From: Reticulascus tulasneorum
Lineage: Eukaryota > Ascomycota > Sordariomycetes > Glomerellales > Reticulascaceae
Length of the DNA stretch: 64,000 bases
Direction of reading: 5' to 3'
NCBI GenBank assembly: GCA_001557505.1
Contig: LSAX01000001.1
Coordinates: 3,410,001 to 3,474,000 of the forward strand
The notes under the pieces: generated by a model
Seen by the model: only the letters and a program-made list of their open reading frames with translations
What the model was told of the DNA's origin: nothing
Database searches by the model: none
Part shown: positions 11,108 through 23,412 of the stretch, piece by piece
Numbering within the stretch: position 1 is the stretch's first letter
Layout of the letters: the number at the start of each line of letters is the position of its first letter
Program-made: the position numbers and the translations under genes

Positions 11108-12869
11108 ATGCCGACGCTTTGGGGCACTAATAAGGACGACAATGGCCCGCCTGCGGAGCCGAGGGAAGACGAGGGTCATTCACGGCCGGCAGACGAACAC
11201 ACCCGTCTGCTACCAAACCGGCTTGACAGCGATCGCCAATTTCTCAACCCGGACGACCCTGCGGTAAGTCCCGGGCGCCCATCATGCCAATGGCATCACT
11301 AGATGCGATGATTCGGAGCTGTGATGCTAAGACAGACATAGGTTTCACCGTACAACCTATGGACAGTCCGAGCCACGCGATATCTGACGATCTTCTTCAT
11401 TGTGTTTACCTTCCTCTGGTGGCTGTTGCAACTGGTAACCATCTTCATCACCCCTCCGGGCATGCACACTCGAGGCTCGGGATTCTTCTCCTTCAGTTAT
11501 GCGAGCATATCGCTATTCACGCTTCTCTTCACCCTGGCATTCTTCGGAGCGCCGTCCAAGGCCGTGCGGATTCTTAGCATATTCATGGCTGTAAGTAAAT
11601 AAGAAAATATGCCTGAACTGTCTCTGACTCTCACTTCCCAGGTTATGCTGCTGACGGATACAATCATTACTGTTTCTGTCGAGAAGACACGTTATGAAGA
11701 GGGTTGGGTTGGAACAGCCAGCGTTATCTGTAAGGAAACAAACTTCCAAGTCTTGGTTACAGCGCATGCTAACGTAGCTTCCTCCACCAGGGGCACTTCT
11801 CGTGAGCTTGTGGGCTCTCCTCGCAGACCGAACCGTCAAGTGGGGTAAAGCTGAGGAAGAAGAACGACTCACTGGCCGCATCGAAACCCGACGAACACTG
11901 ACCGAGTGGGCCGAGGTTCTGCTGTCGACCATTGCCATGGTCATCCTGTCCATCGTCATTGTCCTAATGACATGCACACTAATCCTTCGTTCCCTTGATG
12001 CTCGGTTAGCCCCACCGGGAGAGCAATATTGGGTTGACGGTGACAAGTACCGGATCCATGTCAACTGCTACGGCAACAGCACAGACGCACAAGGCACGAA
12101 ACTGCCGACGGTCTTCTTTGAGGGCGGAGAAGAGCCTGTGGAGAATGGTCTCTGGCAATTCGCCGACTACGCGATCAGGAACGGCTCCATCTCGAGATAC
12201 TGCTTCGCGGACCGACCCGGATTTGGCTGGAGCGATACCGCCCCCTCGCCCCTATCGGCAGGGATGGCGACTGATGCACTGAGCGAGGCTTTGGCGCGAG
12301 CAGGCGAACACGGGCCTTGGGTGCTAGTGAGTGCGGGAATAGGCTCGGTTTATTCTCGTGTCTTCTCCTCACGCCACGGCAAGGAGGTCAGCGGCCTGCT
12401 GTTGATTGATCCACTCCACGAGGACTTCCTTTACCGCGTTGCCAGCCCTAGCCGCGGATTTCTTCTCTGGGTCCGCGGCATTCTGTCGCCGCTCGGTCTT
12501 GATCGGCTCCCCGGAGCCCTATTCAAGGGCCGAAACAGCGCGGACAGAATCTGGGGATCATCGGCTCGTCAAAGTGGGAAGTACCTCTACACCAAGCTCC
12601 AGGAGAGTCTCGTGGCGGACTCGCTCACGAAGAGGGACGTTATCAGCAGCAAGGCGATCCAATACCATAATACCCCGCTGGTTCTGATCAGCTCCGGCAA
12701 GGAAATACGAAGGGATAGTGAATGGGAGGAGAAGCAGAGGGACCTGAGTCACTTGACGAGGAATCTGAAGAATTGGGACATCGTCGACCAGGCTCCGCAT
12801 CAGGTTTGGAAGACCCTGGAGGGTCGCGCCAAGATTGAGAAGAGACTTAAGCAGTTGGTGTATGCCTAA
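11108..12869 (+). CDS. DUF2434-type integral membrane protein with an inactive alpha/beta-hydrolase domain
   Basis: Four exons (11108-11263, 11342-11590, 11642-11729, 11791-12869) give 523 residues. The first 52 residues are hydrophilic. Membrane helices follow: a WTVRATRYLTIFFIVF segment, a FFSFSYASISLFTLLF segment, further helices around residues 130-180, and a strong one before RSLDARLAPPG. The rest (about 245-523) has an alpha/beta-hydrolase layout with CFADRPGFGWSD and LLLIDPLHED. At the nucleophile elbow, where GxSxG is expected, the sequence is SAGIG (345-349), so the serine position is Gly347. A candidate histidine (APHQVW) remains. Members of this fungal family are often labelled mitochondrial integral membrane proteins; location and role are otherwise unknown. 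The missing serine argues for a non-enzymatic role. Confidence 0.85.
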
Positions 12870-14136
12870 GTAGGGGGATGCAGAGGGCAATAGGGGAGGG
12901 GATGCCGTATCTAGCTATGCACATTTTGGAGTTTTCGATTTGGTAAACGTCACATAGGAATACGGATGGTTGGATAATAGGGGGAGGGGGCATTGTGGGG
13001 TGTATATGTAGCATCACATGGACATATTGCAGTGCAAGAAAGAAATTGGCAACTAACAAACGGAATTTCATGGATATTGTAGCAAAAAACTCATATGACT
13101 CAAGGCAAAAGATAGTGCAGTCGGTTCGTGTAGGTGCTAGAGTAACAGAACTTGTCGCTCTTCTAGGCTCGTGAAGAGTGACGTCGTTTTATGGTGCCTT
13201 ACATAGTAGAATGCTGATCGCAATGGCGACTGAAACAACGAATGAATGACTATGCGACATCCTGATATGCCTTCGATATCCCCAACTGCCACTTGTTGTA
13301 GTTCCTCGAAATCGAACTCGTCGAAGTGAAGCTATTGCAGCCCCCAGGAATGCTCGTCGCATTGAGGGTGTTAACTGGGTAGCTCGTAACTACGTAAAGG
13401 TCTCACTGCGTATAGATTCCTAGGGAGCTAATGGATCCACCGCCACTTCGTACAGGGCGTCTGAAGAGCCAAAAATAACGGATGAAAAGCCTCACCCCGC
13501 TCTATCCAAGACAGAGGGAGTGCCTATCAAGCCTTATGATAGGACCCCCCATGTCGCACGATCGTCTGTCTGTAGTGGAAACGCCACCCACAAATACTGG
13601 TAAACCGCGGGTTCCAGGGATCATGGGTGCCCCCTGTGCACTTCCAATTAGCCAAGTGCAGTGAGCATTTAGTTTGGTATGGGCGGATTTAATAAGCGAC
13701 CCTTGTTGGCCATTGGGCCGCTCACTGCGAAGTGACCTGAAACCCTGGCTCCATACGACCAACATTTCGACCGTCTCATTGTTGGGCAGTGTCACCTGTC
13801 AGAAGGCGAGAAGCCGGTTTGCTTCCTCGCTGCAGACTTCAAATCTGCTATCTACAGCACTACCACTGCAGACCACCAACATCCTGCCACTCGCCTCATC
13901 GAGTTCATCTGGAGACATCCCACTTTGGCCGCCTGCCGTGCCCACACGTGCCTACCTGCAACCAGGAAGTTGGGGCAGCTACACTGGCAGCCTCCAGCCC
14001 GCTCTCGTGAGCAACTCAATCGTGTGAAGAACAGCCTTGTTGTACTTCGCTTCCAGACTTCCGCTGACGCATTCGAAATACCAGATCTCACCTACCATAT
14101 GACGCCCCTAGACCCCTCGAACGAAAGGACGAAAGA
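12870..14136. other. Intergenic region
   Basis: About 1.3 kb between two plus-strand genes. Short overlapping frames at 13480-14100 on both strands have no recognisable content. The last 300 bases are presumably promoter and leader of the next gene. Confidence 0.5.
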
Positions 14137-17100
14137 ATGGAGAACGAACAGCCATCCAGCCAAACCGAAGATGGTCGCCCTACAAGGCGGGGTCGCTTAA
14201 TGGGCAAGCTCTTTGGTGCCAAAGAACGGAAAGCTGCACCCGAGGAGGAGACGGGGAGCAGCGTGAATGACTTCCTTCGTGGCCCGTCGGACACGCTGCA
14301 GGTCTCCCATGCTGCGCCATCGACAGCACTCCCGCTGCTGGCCAAACTAGATATCAGCAAGGCCACCCGCTATCCCCAGGCTCTTCCTGTCGGCAGTCTG
14401 TCGCAGCAGAGCCTCTCTCTTCGACCCGACTCCCAGCGTTCTGCACACAGCCAACGGCGAAACAGAAAAGGATTGGTCGTCCGTTTCGTGGATACATACC
14501 CGGAGATCATTGGGGAGGGCGGTGACGAGTCGGAAATTCCTACCTTTGAGATCTCCAGACGCAAAAAGGCCCGCCCGCCGCCTCCTTCCCCTCGGCGGAA
14601 ACCTGTCCCGGCACATGAACAGCCACCGAACCCTCCCCCAGAGGCGCCGAGACTGCATATGGATTTCGCGCCAGGTCCTCTGAGGCGAACACAAACGGGG
14701 TATTCCCCTGGTGTCGATCCTTCTCAAGACTATGAGCAGACCATAATACCGGGGACGGCGGCTTCAACACGGTTTCTGGACACCTCCCGGACGAAGGACG
14801 AGAACAGGAGGTCGTTCATAGAGATACATCAGGCTGAAATGCGAGAAGCAGAAGGTAAGGCCTTTGCAGAAGCCGCCCGTTCAGCAGGCGCATCGCCACC
14901 ACCTCACAATTGGGAGAAGAGAAAGAGCTCTCCGCCGCCCCCTCCAGCCCAGATACACGAGTCACCGAAACTAGTCAGCCAACGCACCTACTCTCCTGAA
15001 TCTCTGCCCAAGAAGCCGCCGCTAGACCAGAGCCCATCTTCCGTTTATTCGGACAATAGCAACTTCGCCCCACAAGGCCACAATTTCTCTCGACAAGCCA
15101 GCATGAATTCGCAGAATACTTTCCCGCTCTCAACCGCCACCTCTAGGCAAACCTCCCTTAATCTTCACGACGATGGGGCAGCTGGTAGTGATGCCATCAA
15201 TTTGTTTATCAGTGGAACGCGACACCTATTTGAGCTGTTTAGATTACACGCCGAGACAGTTAAACCAGTCTCGGCCTGCGCACTAGATGAGCTTGCTAGG
15301 GCCATGCTATGGTGGTTCTTGAAAGGAAGAATGGCGCTGGAAATAGCAATTCGAGAACGGCCGGGCAGCCCACAAGCCCAGATGCAAAATGAGATGGACC
15401 GGCAGCAAGCCTATGCAAATCTGGCAAAGGGCTATTGGCTATCCGAAGAAGCTATACCCGAGATCATGGCGAATAAGCAACTCGCGCCAGATCCGCAAGT
15501 GGAAGATGTTAGAAAGAGCCTACTGTCAACTTTGACGAAACTAGCTGTGTCAATGAAGAGAAATGGGTTTCTACCACCCGAAGAACCCTTTCTGCCACAA
15601 CATATCGACAAGTCCATCTGGGTCGAGTATCCAAGGGTCAGCCAGGACATAATCGCTCTTCTTACCGGAAACGCAGGTTCGGCCTTGTCAGGGGACCCAC
15701 GGCGAACATCTATGGTGTTGCTAGATTTGTTGCCACTTGGCGACACTTCGGAGAACTTTAATTTCGGCCGGGTTTCGGTGGATGTTTTTCTAATGGAGCA
15801 GGGCATGGAGTCTAAGCGGTTCTACTTCCCCTGCCTCCTTTCGATGGTGAGACCTCATGGGCAGCCTCATCTCATCTTCGTCTTAGCCAGTCAGAACGGC
15901 GGAGTCCAGCTCTGCATTCAGGGGAATAAGAACATTGGGCCGACCTGGGATGAGGTCCGGTGGCGTAATGACACGTCCAGCCTCGAGCTCAAACTTCCTC
16001 GAGGGTTCATGCTTTCTATTCAATGTTCTCAGCAGGACTACAGAATGCTCTGGAGTATGTTCGACTTTGGGTCCAAAGTCCAATCTACCCTCTATCCGCG
16101 AAAAGACGAATCGGTTGTTTTCAGATCTGCTTTACGCAGCTTTCAGTACTTCGACTCGGATCCTCAGTCAAGAGCCTTCCCCAAGGACCCTGTTCCGCTT
16201 TGCGACGTGGCATTGTTCGAAAAGATTTTGAAGGAAGGCGCCGCAGCCGGGCCTCGCAGTTATCACCGCGGGTTTCGTATTGCGGTTGTGACAGGGCCGC
16301 GGACCAGGACATTAAGTGGTGTTAATCACACCTATGCGCCGCAGCTACCAGTACAATTCGGCTTCTTAAGAGGGGAGCGCGGTGACCCGGCACTCCTGCT
16401 CAAATTCGAAAACGGACGTGAAAAGGGAAGCATGGTCCTCTCTTTCAACGACGAGAACGAGCGTGTCCAGTTCCACTCTCTGCTCATCGGTACTGCTCTG
16501 CATCAGGATGAGAAGATATGTGCCGATGTTCCTCTGGTGGGATTCTCGATGTTTCGGACGTTGACCGATGTCCAGAGCCTTCCGGGATTCAAGAAACTAC
16601 CGTGGAAGTCAGCCAGGGTGATTAACGAAGACCATGGAGGGGATGAAAATCCCGCCACCGTGCTCTCCGACAAACTCAGAGTTATCGTTGACTTCCAGAA
16701 TGGTACAATCACGGATCGAGTGAACCTCGCCCCAGGAGAGTTGAGAATAAGACTCGAAGTCGACGACGCAAAATGCCTGGTTGTGATGAGACACCCACAA
16801 GAGGACATGACCATGGCACTCTCCGAAGCGCAGGTATCTAGGGAGCATCCGAAGGAAATGGCCGAGACGCTCCAGGCCTTGGTGACGAGTCACAGTGTTC
16901 GGTTCTACAAATTCCCTACCTTGAAAGACCTCCACCTTTTCGAAGCGGCCCTGACAGGTTTCACCGTGGTGTTCGACGGGCTCGCAGCGGCCTTCGCAAT
17001 CTCGCGACGACGGATGGTTGTTCCCATCCACAAGAAGTGGGAGGCTGGCTGGACTCGCATTCAAGTGGTGCAGCAAGATAAGGTGATACAGATCCTTGCC

Positions 17101-17467
17101 TTCTTTCCCGAGTTCAACCATGGGCAATGCATGAGCTTTGTTCTCAAAGGAACGGATGTCTTTGAAACGTTCAACCGGAGTGGAAAGGCAGGCATTAAGA
17201 TAGTGGACGCGAAATTCCCATTGCCGCGCATGCCGGGGGACGGGGACGGCGTGACAGACAACATGGGATTCGTGTGCTTGGACTTGCCGGATCTGCCGGG
17301 AGAGCACGATGACATCTCAATGATGTTTGAGAGCGAATCGGGTAAGTTTCTAAAAATGTTTTATTGGCGCGGGCTTCTACTAACAGGCCGTTCTAGACCG
17401 GGATCGCCTATGTCAATGTCTCCCAGCAGCTGTCAAGGGTTCGTCAAGGTTATCAAGAGTCAGATGA
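14137..17467 (+). CDS. Large conserved fungal protein of unknown function, possible signalling scaffold
   Basis: Two exons, 14137-17341 and 17397-17467. The 55-bp intron has a GTAAG donor and a CTAAC branch site. The product is 1091 residues ending CLPAAVKGSSRLSRVR. I do not recognise a named family. Residues 1-330 are basic, Pro/Ser-rich and disordered, with several proline runs. A helical block at about 350-460 contains LFISGTRHLFELFRLHAETV and a WWFLKGRMALE segment. The C-terminal 600 residues are mixed alpha/beta with repeated short beta-rich stretches that could form PH-like folds; this is a guess from pattern only. Without splicing the frame would run to 17550, but the spliced ending looks more natural and has canonical signals. 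Confidence 0.8.
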
Positions 17468-18999
17468 GTTTTATGTGGAATGATAGGAGCATATCGAAAA
17501 GGAGTTGCCGGCACATGCCCGGCGGCAGCTGGCTCTACGTTTTGCAGTAGAAGATACCCATATCACAACTGATGCTTCATGATGGAAAGAGCGTACTACG
17601 TAGTACATGTTAGAATGGTCCAGGGCCAGGAGCGGCGCAACGAGCCATGGTTGAACTATAAAAAAGACAACCGTCAATCCCGGGTCATGGAATTGCATAA
17701 ATCCCCCGGATGCTAGCCAGCCAGTCAGTCCAATCCAACTTATCAACTGTGTGCATGGGGGAGTTGATCCATGTCTTGCTCCCAACCCGAGAAGCCGAGA
17801 AGCTCGCGCTCTCTACGCCCGTCAAACGATTGGTAGGCTTCCCACACGCAGCTCCCTTTAGAGGTCGCCAAGTGTCTTGGAGTTGCCCGACGATTGATTT
17901 GGAGATAACCCTCCGGCAGGCCATCCCCCACATTCATGATGACCACACGCAGAGTGGAAACAGATGCGCCGAGTAAGACAAACCCCACTGAACACTAACC
18001 TACCTGCAACCTACTGCCCACCTGATTACCTACCTAAGGTAGGTACCTAAGGTAGCTCAGAAGGGTACTAACGAGTCCACGCAGCCTAAGGTAGCCCACC
18101 ACAACCCCCCCCCTCTCTCCCCCAACGACGGGGGACGCACTGCCACAAGCCATCATTACCCAAAAAAGGCACAAACATGTATGACAAAACATGCATGAGT
18201 TGCTGCAGAGGAAGACAGAAGAAGTGCAATGTTGGGGCCATCGCAGGGCCAGTGATTGGGTAATTCCATACTCGGGCCTGATGGTGGGTGAGCTGCTGCT
18301 GCATGGCACGGCTGCCTCCAAGAAACAACGTCATATCCATCCCCACCCTCCTCTCTCTCCCTCCTCAGCTCACCACCATGCACTACGTACTACTCATCAT
18401 CCTCCGTCCTGACTCTGTGCTAGTCGCGGGGGGGCCAGGCCACAGAAACTGACCATCGACGTAACACATCTGCCACGCCCTCCGAACCTTATTAGGCTCT
18501 TCTTTATTTTTTTTTATAATGACCTACTGCCCTACCTTGCAGCAACCCGGAAGTGATCATCATCCCACTCCCTCGGCGTCGTGGTCGTGAATCCTGGGAG
18601 GCAAAATAGAGCACCCGCTTTAAAGAGATATTGACGTCCGCCATCATCGTCAAACCCTTCTTCTCAGACCTCCCCCCCTCCTTTCCACTTTTTTTTCTTC
18701 TTGTTCCTGCTGCGTAGAACACTCTCACAAGCTTCGGTATTTTCGCATTCCTCCAGGACGGACACTGCCTCCTTCTCGTACGGGGCTACCTACCCACACT
18801 GCAGCACATTATACCCACAAACCACTTTACGGAAGACCCTTGGCAGGCAGCCGTCAGCGATTACCCCTCCTCCCTCCCCCCCTACAATCCCGCCCGATAA
18901 GACCGATAACGGCCGAAGAGGGGCGCTGCGCTGGTTCTCCCAAGGAAAAGCAGAACCCCTACGCTACGCCCTATTATTCTTTTGAAGCCAGTCAGAGTC
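17468..18999. promoter_or_regulatory. Intergenic region upstream of the OSH gene
   Basis: About 1.5 kb. A dense cluster of CCTA/TAGG elements spans 18027-18055, built from ACCTACCT and AAGGTAGGTACC units. The last 500 bases are pyrimidine-rich with T and C runs, typical of a fungal promoter and leader. No supported gene. Confidence 0.5.
18027..18055. repeat. Cluster of CCTA/TAGG inverted motifs
   Basis: Alternating CCTA and TAGG tetramers form overlapping short palindromes. The same motif occurs at 1866-1877, 1923-1931, 2301-2309, 6612-6620, 45461-45470 and 45712-45722, always outside genes. Confidence 0.7.
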
Positions 19000-21116
19000 A
19001 TGGGTTTGGTCCATGTGCCTGGGCGCCGTAGCAGGGCGACGTCAACCGCCAGTCATAGTAAGTGTCTCTGTCTCTGCCTGTCTTGTCTGTCCGGGAGCAG
19101 CCTCTGCAAAATTTCCACCCTGAACTATACCCCCTTCCTTTCGGCCTTTCAAGTTTTGGGAAATCATATACCTGCCTCCAATGCTGACTTGGTTCGCGAA
19201 CCCCCCAGCTAGTAACAGGTCGAGTTTGGACGAGGGGAAGGTTACTGGCGACGATGATGACACCCTTGTGGTCGAGCCCGACCAGGGCAATGGTAAGTCA
19301 TGCCGGGAGCGAGAGAGAGAAAAGGTCTCTGTCGATGCGCCGGGAACCGACTAACACGCGCCCATCTAGTCCTCGGGCACATCATCTCCCAGCTTCGGCC
19401 TGGAGCTGATCTCAGTCGAGTCGTTTTGCCCACATTTATTCTTGAGCCCCGTAGCATGCTCGAGAGAATAACGAAGTAAATCCCCACAGCGCATCCACAC
19501 ATCCTGCCATGAACTGTCCCGTACTGACGATTCTGCAACAGCTTCATGAGCCACCCTGAAATGCTTCTGCCCATACCTGAGATCGAGGATCCAGTCGAGA
19601 GGTTCATTTCCGTTGTCAAGTTCTATCTCAGTGGCTGGCACATTCGACCACCGTTGGTTCCTCCTTGACCCCCCTACACGGAAATGTTGACTTGTTAACC
19701 TTCGGTCTAGCGGAGTCAAGAAACCCCTCAATCCCATTCTTGGCGAAGTCTTTACTTGTTACTGGGACTTGCCCGACAGCACGAGAGCATACTACATCTC
19801 CGAACAGACGTCGCACCACCCTCCCAAGTCGAGCTACTTCTATATGGTCCCGGATCATCACATCAGAGTAGATGGAACGCTGAAGCCAAGGAGCAAGTTC
19901 CTCGGGAACTCGGCGGCGAGTATCATGGAAGGAATAGCTATCTTGAGCCTCTTGAACAGAGGCAAAGACAAGTCTATAGGAGAGAGATAGTGCGTCGCAA
20001 CTTCCAGCTAAGCCATGCAGTAAATGCTAACTATATGGCAGTATCTTGACGCAGCCAAACATGTACGCCAGAGGCATTCTCTTTGGGAAGATGAAGTACG
20101 AGTTGGGAGACCACAGCTTTGTGAGGTGCCCAGAGCTCGATCTGGTGGCAGATATCGACTTCAAGACCAAGGGCTGGGTTGGTGGCACTTATAATGCCAT
20201 CGGGGGCTCTATCAAGCACGAAAGCACGGGCGAAGTCCTCTACGAACTCTCAGGGCTGTGGAGCGAGGAGATGTTCATAAGAGACATCAAGGTATGCTAA
20301 ACTACTTTTCAGGGTCAAGTTTGTTGCTAATGTATAGGGTCAGACGGGTCACAAAGAGATGTTTTTCAACGCTGTGAGATCGAAGCCAAGTCCACCCCTC
20401 GTACGCCCCATCGAAGATCAAGAAGATAGAGAGTCGCAGAGGCTATGGGAGAAGACAGCTCAGGCAGTCAAGGATCGGAACCACGAGCTTGCGACGGACG
20501 AGAAGACGAAGGTCGAGGATGCACAGCGTCAAGAAGCGGCAGCTAGGGCGGCGGATGGAGTAGAGTGGCATCCTCGACTGTTTAGGGCAGTGAAAGGTGG
20601 TCCGGGAAGCCCGGAAGAAGGATTGGAGGATTTGGAGTGGATCATAAACGCCAAAATGCAAGTGATTACAGTCTAACACACTTTTGGACGGAAGGCTAAC
20701 TGAAGGACAGCGATGCGGCAACCCCTGACAAGCAAGCCGAGCAGGTCATGGCTATTTTTCCAATCATAAAGGGGCAGAAGCCTTCGGAAACAAACGCAAT
20801 CCCCCGGCACCACTCTACTTCAGCGCCGCAAGAGCAACCACCGAAACAAGCGCACGATGACCTGATCGACTTTGGAGCGGATGAGGATGACGCCCCCACG
20901 CCAATGCCAAAATCTGAGCCATTTGCTCCACCGCCAGTCGCGCAACCACAAGCAGCCGATAGCGGGTCGCAAGATATCCAGAGCATGTTGGACAGTACCG
21001 GGGAGCCAGCGCCGAAGGGCCCGTTGATGGACTTCACACATGACTTGAAAAAGAATGTGCCAACTCTCAAGAGAGCCGACACTAGCGAGGACGACTTCCA
21101 TGATGCACAAGGGTAA
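19000..21116 (+). CDS. Oxysterol-binding-protein-related lipid transfer protein (Osh6/7 type)
   Basis: Cytosolic lipid carrier expected to exchange phosphatidylserine or sterol for PI4P at ER-membrane contacts. Eight exons: 19000-19057, 19209-19292, 19370-19475, 19542-19652, 19711-19989, 20042-20291, 20338-20657 and 20711-21116, giving 537 residues. The OSBP domain begins at about residue 50 with [14 protein letters not shown], as in Osh6/Osh7. It has the family fingerprint EQTSHHPP at 151-158 and [13 protein letters not shown] further on. There is no PH, ankyrin or GOLD domain. The C-terminal 150 residues are disordered and include two acidic motifs ([12 protein letters not shown] and the extreme C-terminus). 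The seventh intron (20658-20710) has a GC donor (GCAAGT) instead of GT. The Osh6/7 subgroup is from motif similarity; exact substrates are inferred. Confidence 0.92.
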
Positions 21117-21419
21117 AATGACCCTCTCGCAGTCTGTTACACTAGGGGGGTCGGGGTTGAAGAGAAGGCCGCTTTAACGGCCGCTGGCGAAACTGGGACT
21201 GGGTAGAATGGGATACCTTGTAGATATTGGCATAATCACGGGCATTGGCAATGCAATGCTCTCAACGCGCATTCATATACCCCTAACAGACTCAGGCTTC
21301 CAGTGACGTATCTTGAATCAGTAGATTATCATTTCGAGTACATATCCTACAGTGATATATCTGCGTCATGACGCCACCAACGCCAAATTCTTGGACCCCC
21401 CTTTGTTTTAATTATCCTA
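21117..21419. other. Convergent 3' intergenic region
   Basis: About 300 bases between the 3' ends of the OSH and U2AF genes. Nothing recognisable beyond A/T-rich 3' sequence. Confidence 0.5.
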
Positions 21420-22157
21420 TCAAGCAAACCGCCGTCTCGCCGGCTCCGGCGTGGGCGACTTGCTGGGGCTGCGCTCGTCGCGTCCCCGTTGCTTCAGCCA
21501 CTTCTTGGTGCTGAGCGTCAGCTCCTTATCCAGCTCCTCGCTCGGGTTCTTCCGATGTATGAAGTTGCAGAAGCCGCCGCGCACGCAGCCCTCGCCCGAA
21601 TTGAGGCGGCAGCAGGCTTCCCGGAAGTCGGTCACGGGGCTGAGCTCGCTGTATATGGGGCGGGCGGCGTACCAGCGCGAGTTGAGGTCGTCGCAGGCCT
21701 TCTGGGCCGAGTCTTCGTACTTGAAACGTGCGTAGACGTTGCCGATCAGATCTAAGAGGGGGTGTTAGTATATGGTTTGATCAAGCGCTAGGAAGTGAAG
21801 GAGGGAAGCGCAAGCCACAAGGGCAGACTAGAAATGGGGGAAGGGGGGGAACATACGATCATTGTTGTTGTCGCACACTACCAGCTCCTCCACCTCGCCG
21901 TACTTGCATAGCTCGCACCAGATGTCCTCGTAGAAGGCGTCGAAGTGGTTCTGCAGCTGGCTGGGGTTCATGCGGTTCTTGGGGTCGTAGGCCGGGTTCT
22001 GGTACAGGTTCGGCATGAGGATTGTCTGCGAGTACGAAGGCTTGACGTGCTTGCGCGAGCAGCGGTCGCCGTGGCGGCAGGCGCCGATCTTAAAGTAGAA
22101 GGAGCAGTTGACCTTGTCGAGCTCGGTGCCGAAGATGGAGGCGAGGAAGTTGGCCAT
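21420..22157 (-). CDS. U2AF1: U2 snRNP auxiliary factor small subunit (U2AF23/U2AF35)
   Basis: Splicing factor that contacts the 3' splice-site AG with the large U2AF subunit. Two exons, 22157-21857 and 21751-21420, joined across a 105-bp intron, give 210 residues, close to fission yeast U2AF23. Order of domains: a first CCCH zinc finger with Cys18, Cys27, Cys33 and His37; an RRM-like U2AF-homology domain; and a second CCCH finger ([19 protein letters not shown]). The residue after Cys33 is Ser34, as in human U2AF1 at the AG-reading position. The tail is short ([18 protein letters not shown]), not a long RS domain. The start follows the family exactly. Divergent from the ELMO gene. Confidence 0.96.
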
Positions 22158-23412
22158 TGTGTCTTGTAAGTTTTCTTTTTCTTTCTTTCTTGTCGCTTTC
22201 CTTGTCTATCTGCTTTGGAGTGCTATGGAGACTGAGGAATCTGCTAGGCGGTGTTTCTAGACGTGATATTCGATTCTTATTCGTTCCGGGGCGGGTGGGG
22301 GCAAAAGGTAGCTGTGTGGCGGGGAGGTTGATGGGATGTGGTAGGATGCGAGGAGCTCTGGATATGGAGATGCGATGGAATATTTCAAGTAGCCTCGCGC
22401 CACGGTGCAGGGATGAGGACGGATTACACTTGAGGAAGGCTCGGTCACGTGCGTGGCTGGTGGGCTTGAAAGTGTGGCTTGATTGGTAATGAATGGGCTT
22501 TCGAGGCGATTCCTGAAGATCGAACTCTATTCTAGCCATTTTTTAAAAATTTCCTCTTTCTCCTCTAATCAGGGGGCATTGGTTGTTGCTCAGTAAACCA
22601 TACCAGTTGCAAAGAGCATTCGATCGATCGTTGGGCACCTTTTCTTGATCTGATCCGGAGAGTATTCTGCAGAACATCGAGTTTCCTCCTGGCTGCCACA
22701 GCGTCGAATGTCACTGCACCAGGAACAGGACTGCCTACGAGTTGTCTGCTTAGTATCACTCTCTCCCCTACCCAGTCATTAGTTTGCCTGCACTTGTTTA
22801 TTTTCCAACTCCCCCCCCCCACTAGCGTAACCTGCACACCACAGTAACAAAGACCCGACGAGTCGGGCACAAGCTAGTTTACGTATTGAAAACGGGTTCC
22901 GTCAGCCTCTCTGGCTAAACAAAGGGCTCTCCCACGTTTCGTTTGGGTGGTGAACCTACCCAACTACTACTTCGTACGCAGTAAACGGGTGATTCTTCCA
23001 AGCGGGGACCATTTCGCCGCCTTTCATTGGCGGGTGAGCAGCGGCCGAAGATCGCAAAACCTCCGACCGTGCGCATCGCGCGGGCGAATATGGTCTGGTC
23101 TGGACGCCTGCCCCCCTGACCATGGTTCCTAGTGTCAATTCAATTGCATGTGCTCTGCCTCAATTTCAAAGATTGTGCAAAGGGTTTCTCAGTGGAGACT
23201 ATGAGCGCGTGCTTCCTTTATCAATTCTTTCCCCCCTCTTGAACAGGCTATGATCTTGATCGCAAACCCCATTCTCTGTTAGACGACGCTCTTTTTTTTC
23301 TTCGCGCCAGCTACTACCTGCCCATCGCTACTACCCTCTTTTTTTTTTTCTTCCTTCGTTTCGTTCCGTTTCGCGACCCTTTTTCTTTCCCCCTCCACTC
23401 GAGAACCCGGCC
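22158..23412. promoter_or_regulatory. Divergent promoter region between U2AF and ELMO genes
   Basis: About 1.25 kb. Strong T/C runs just before 23413 (for example 23337-23395) look like a fungal promoter/leader for the ELMO gene. No supported gene inside. Confidence 0.5.

Noticed and set aside
14347..14727. Minus-strand open frame opposite the 1091-residue gene
   Set aside because: Shadow of a GC-rich coding exon; same for the long minus-strand frames opposite SDH1, ELMO, the GRF gene and the 974-residue gene.
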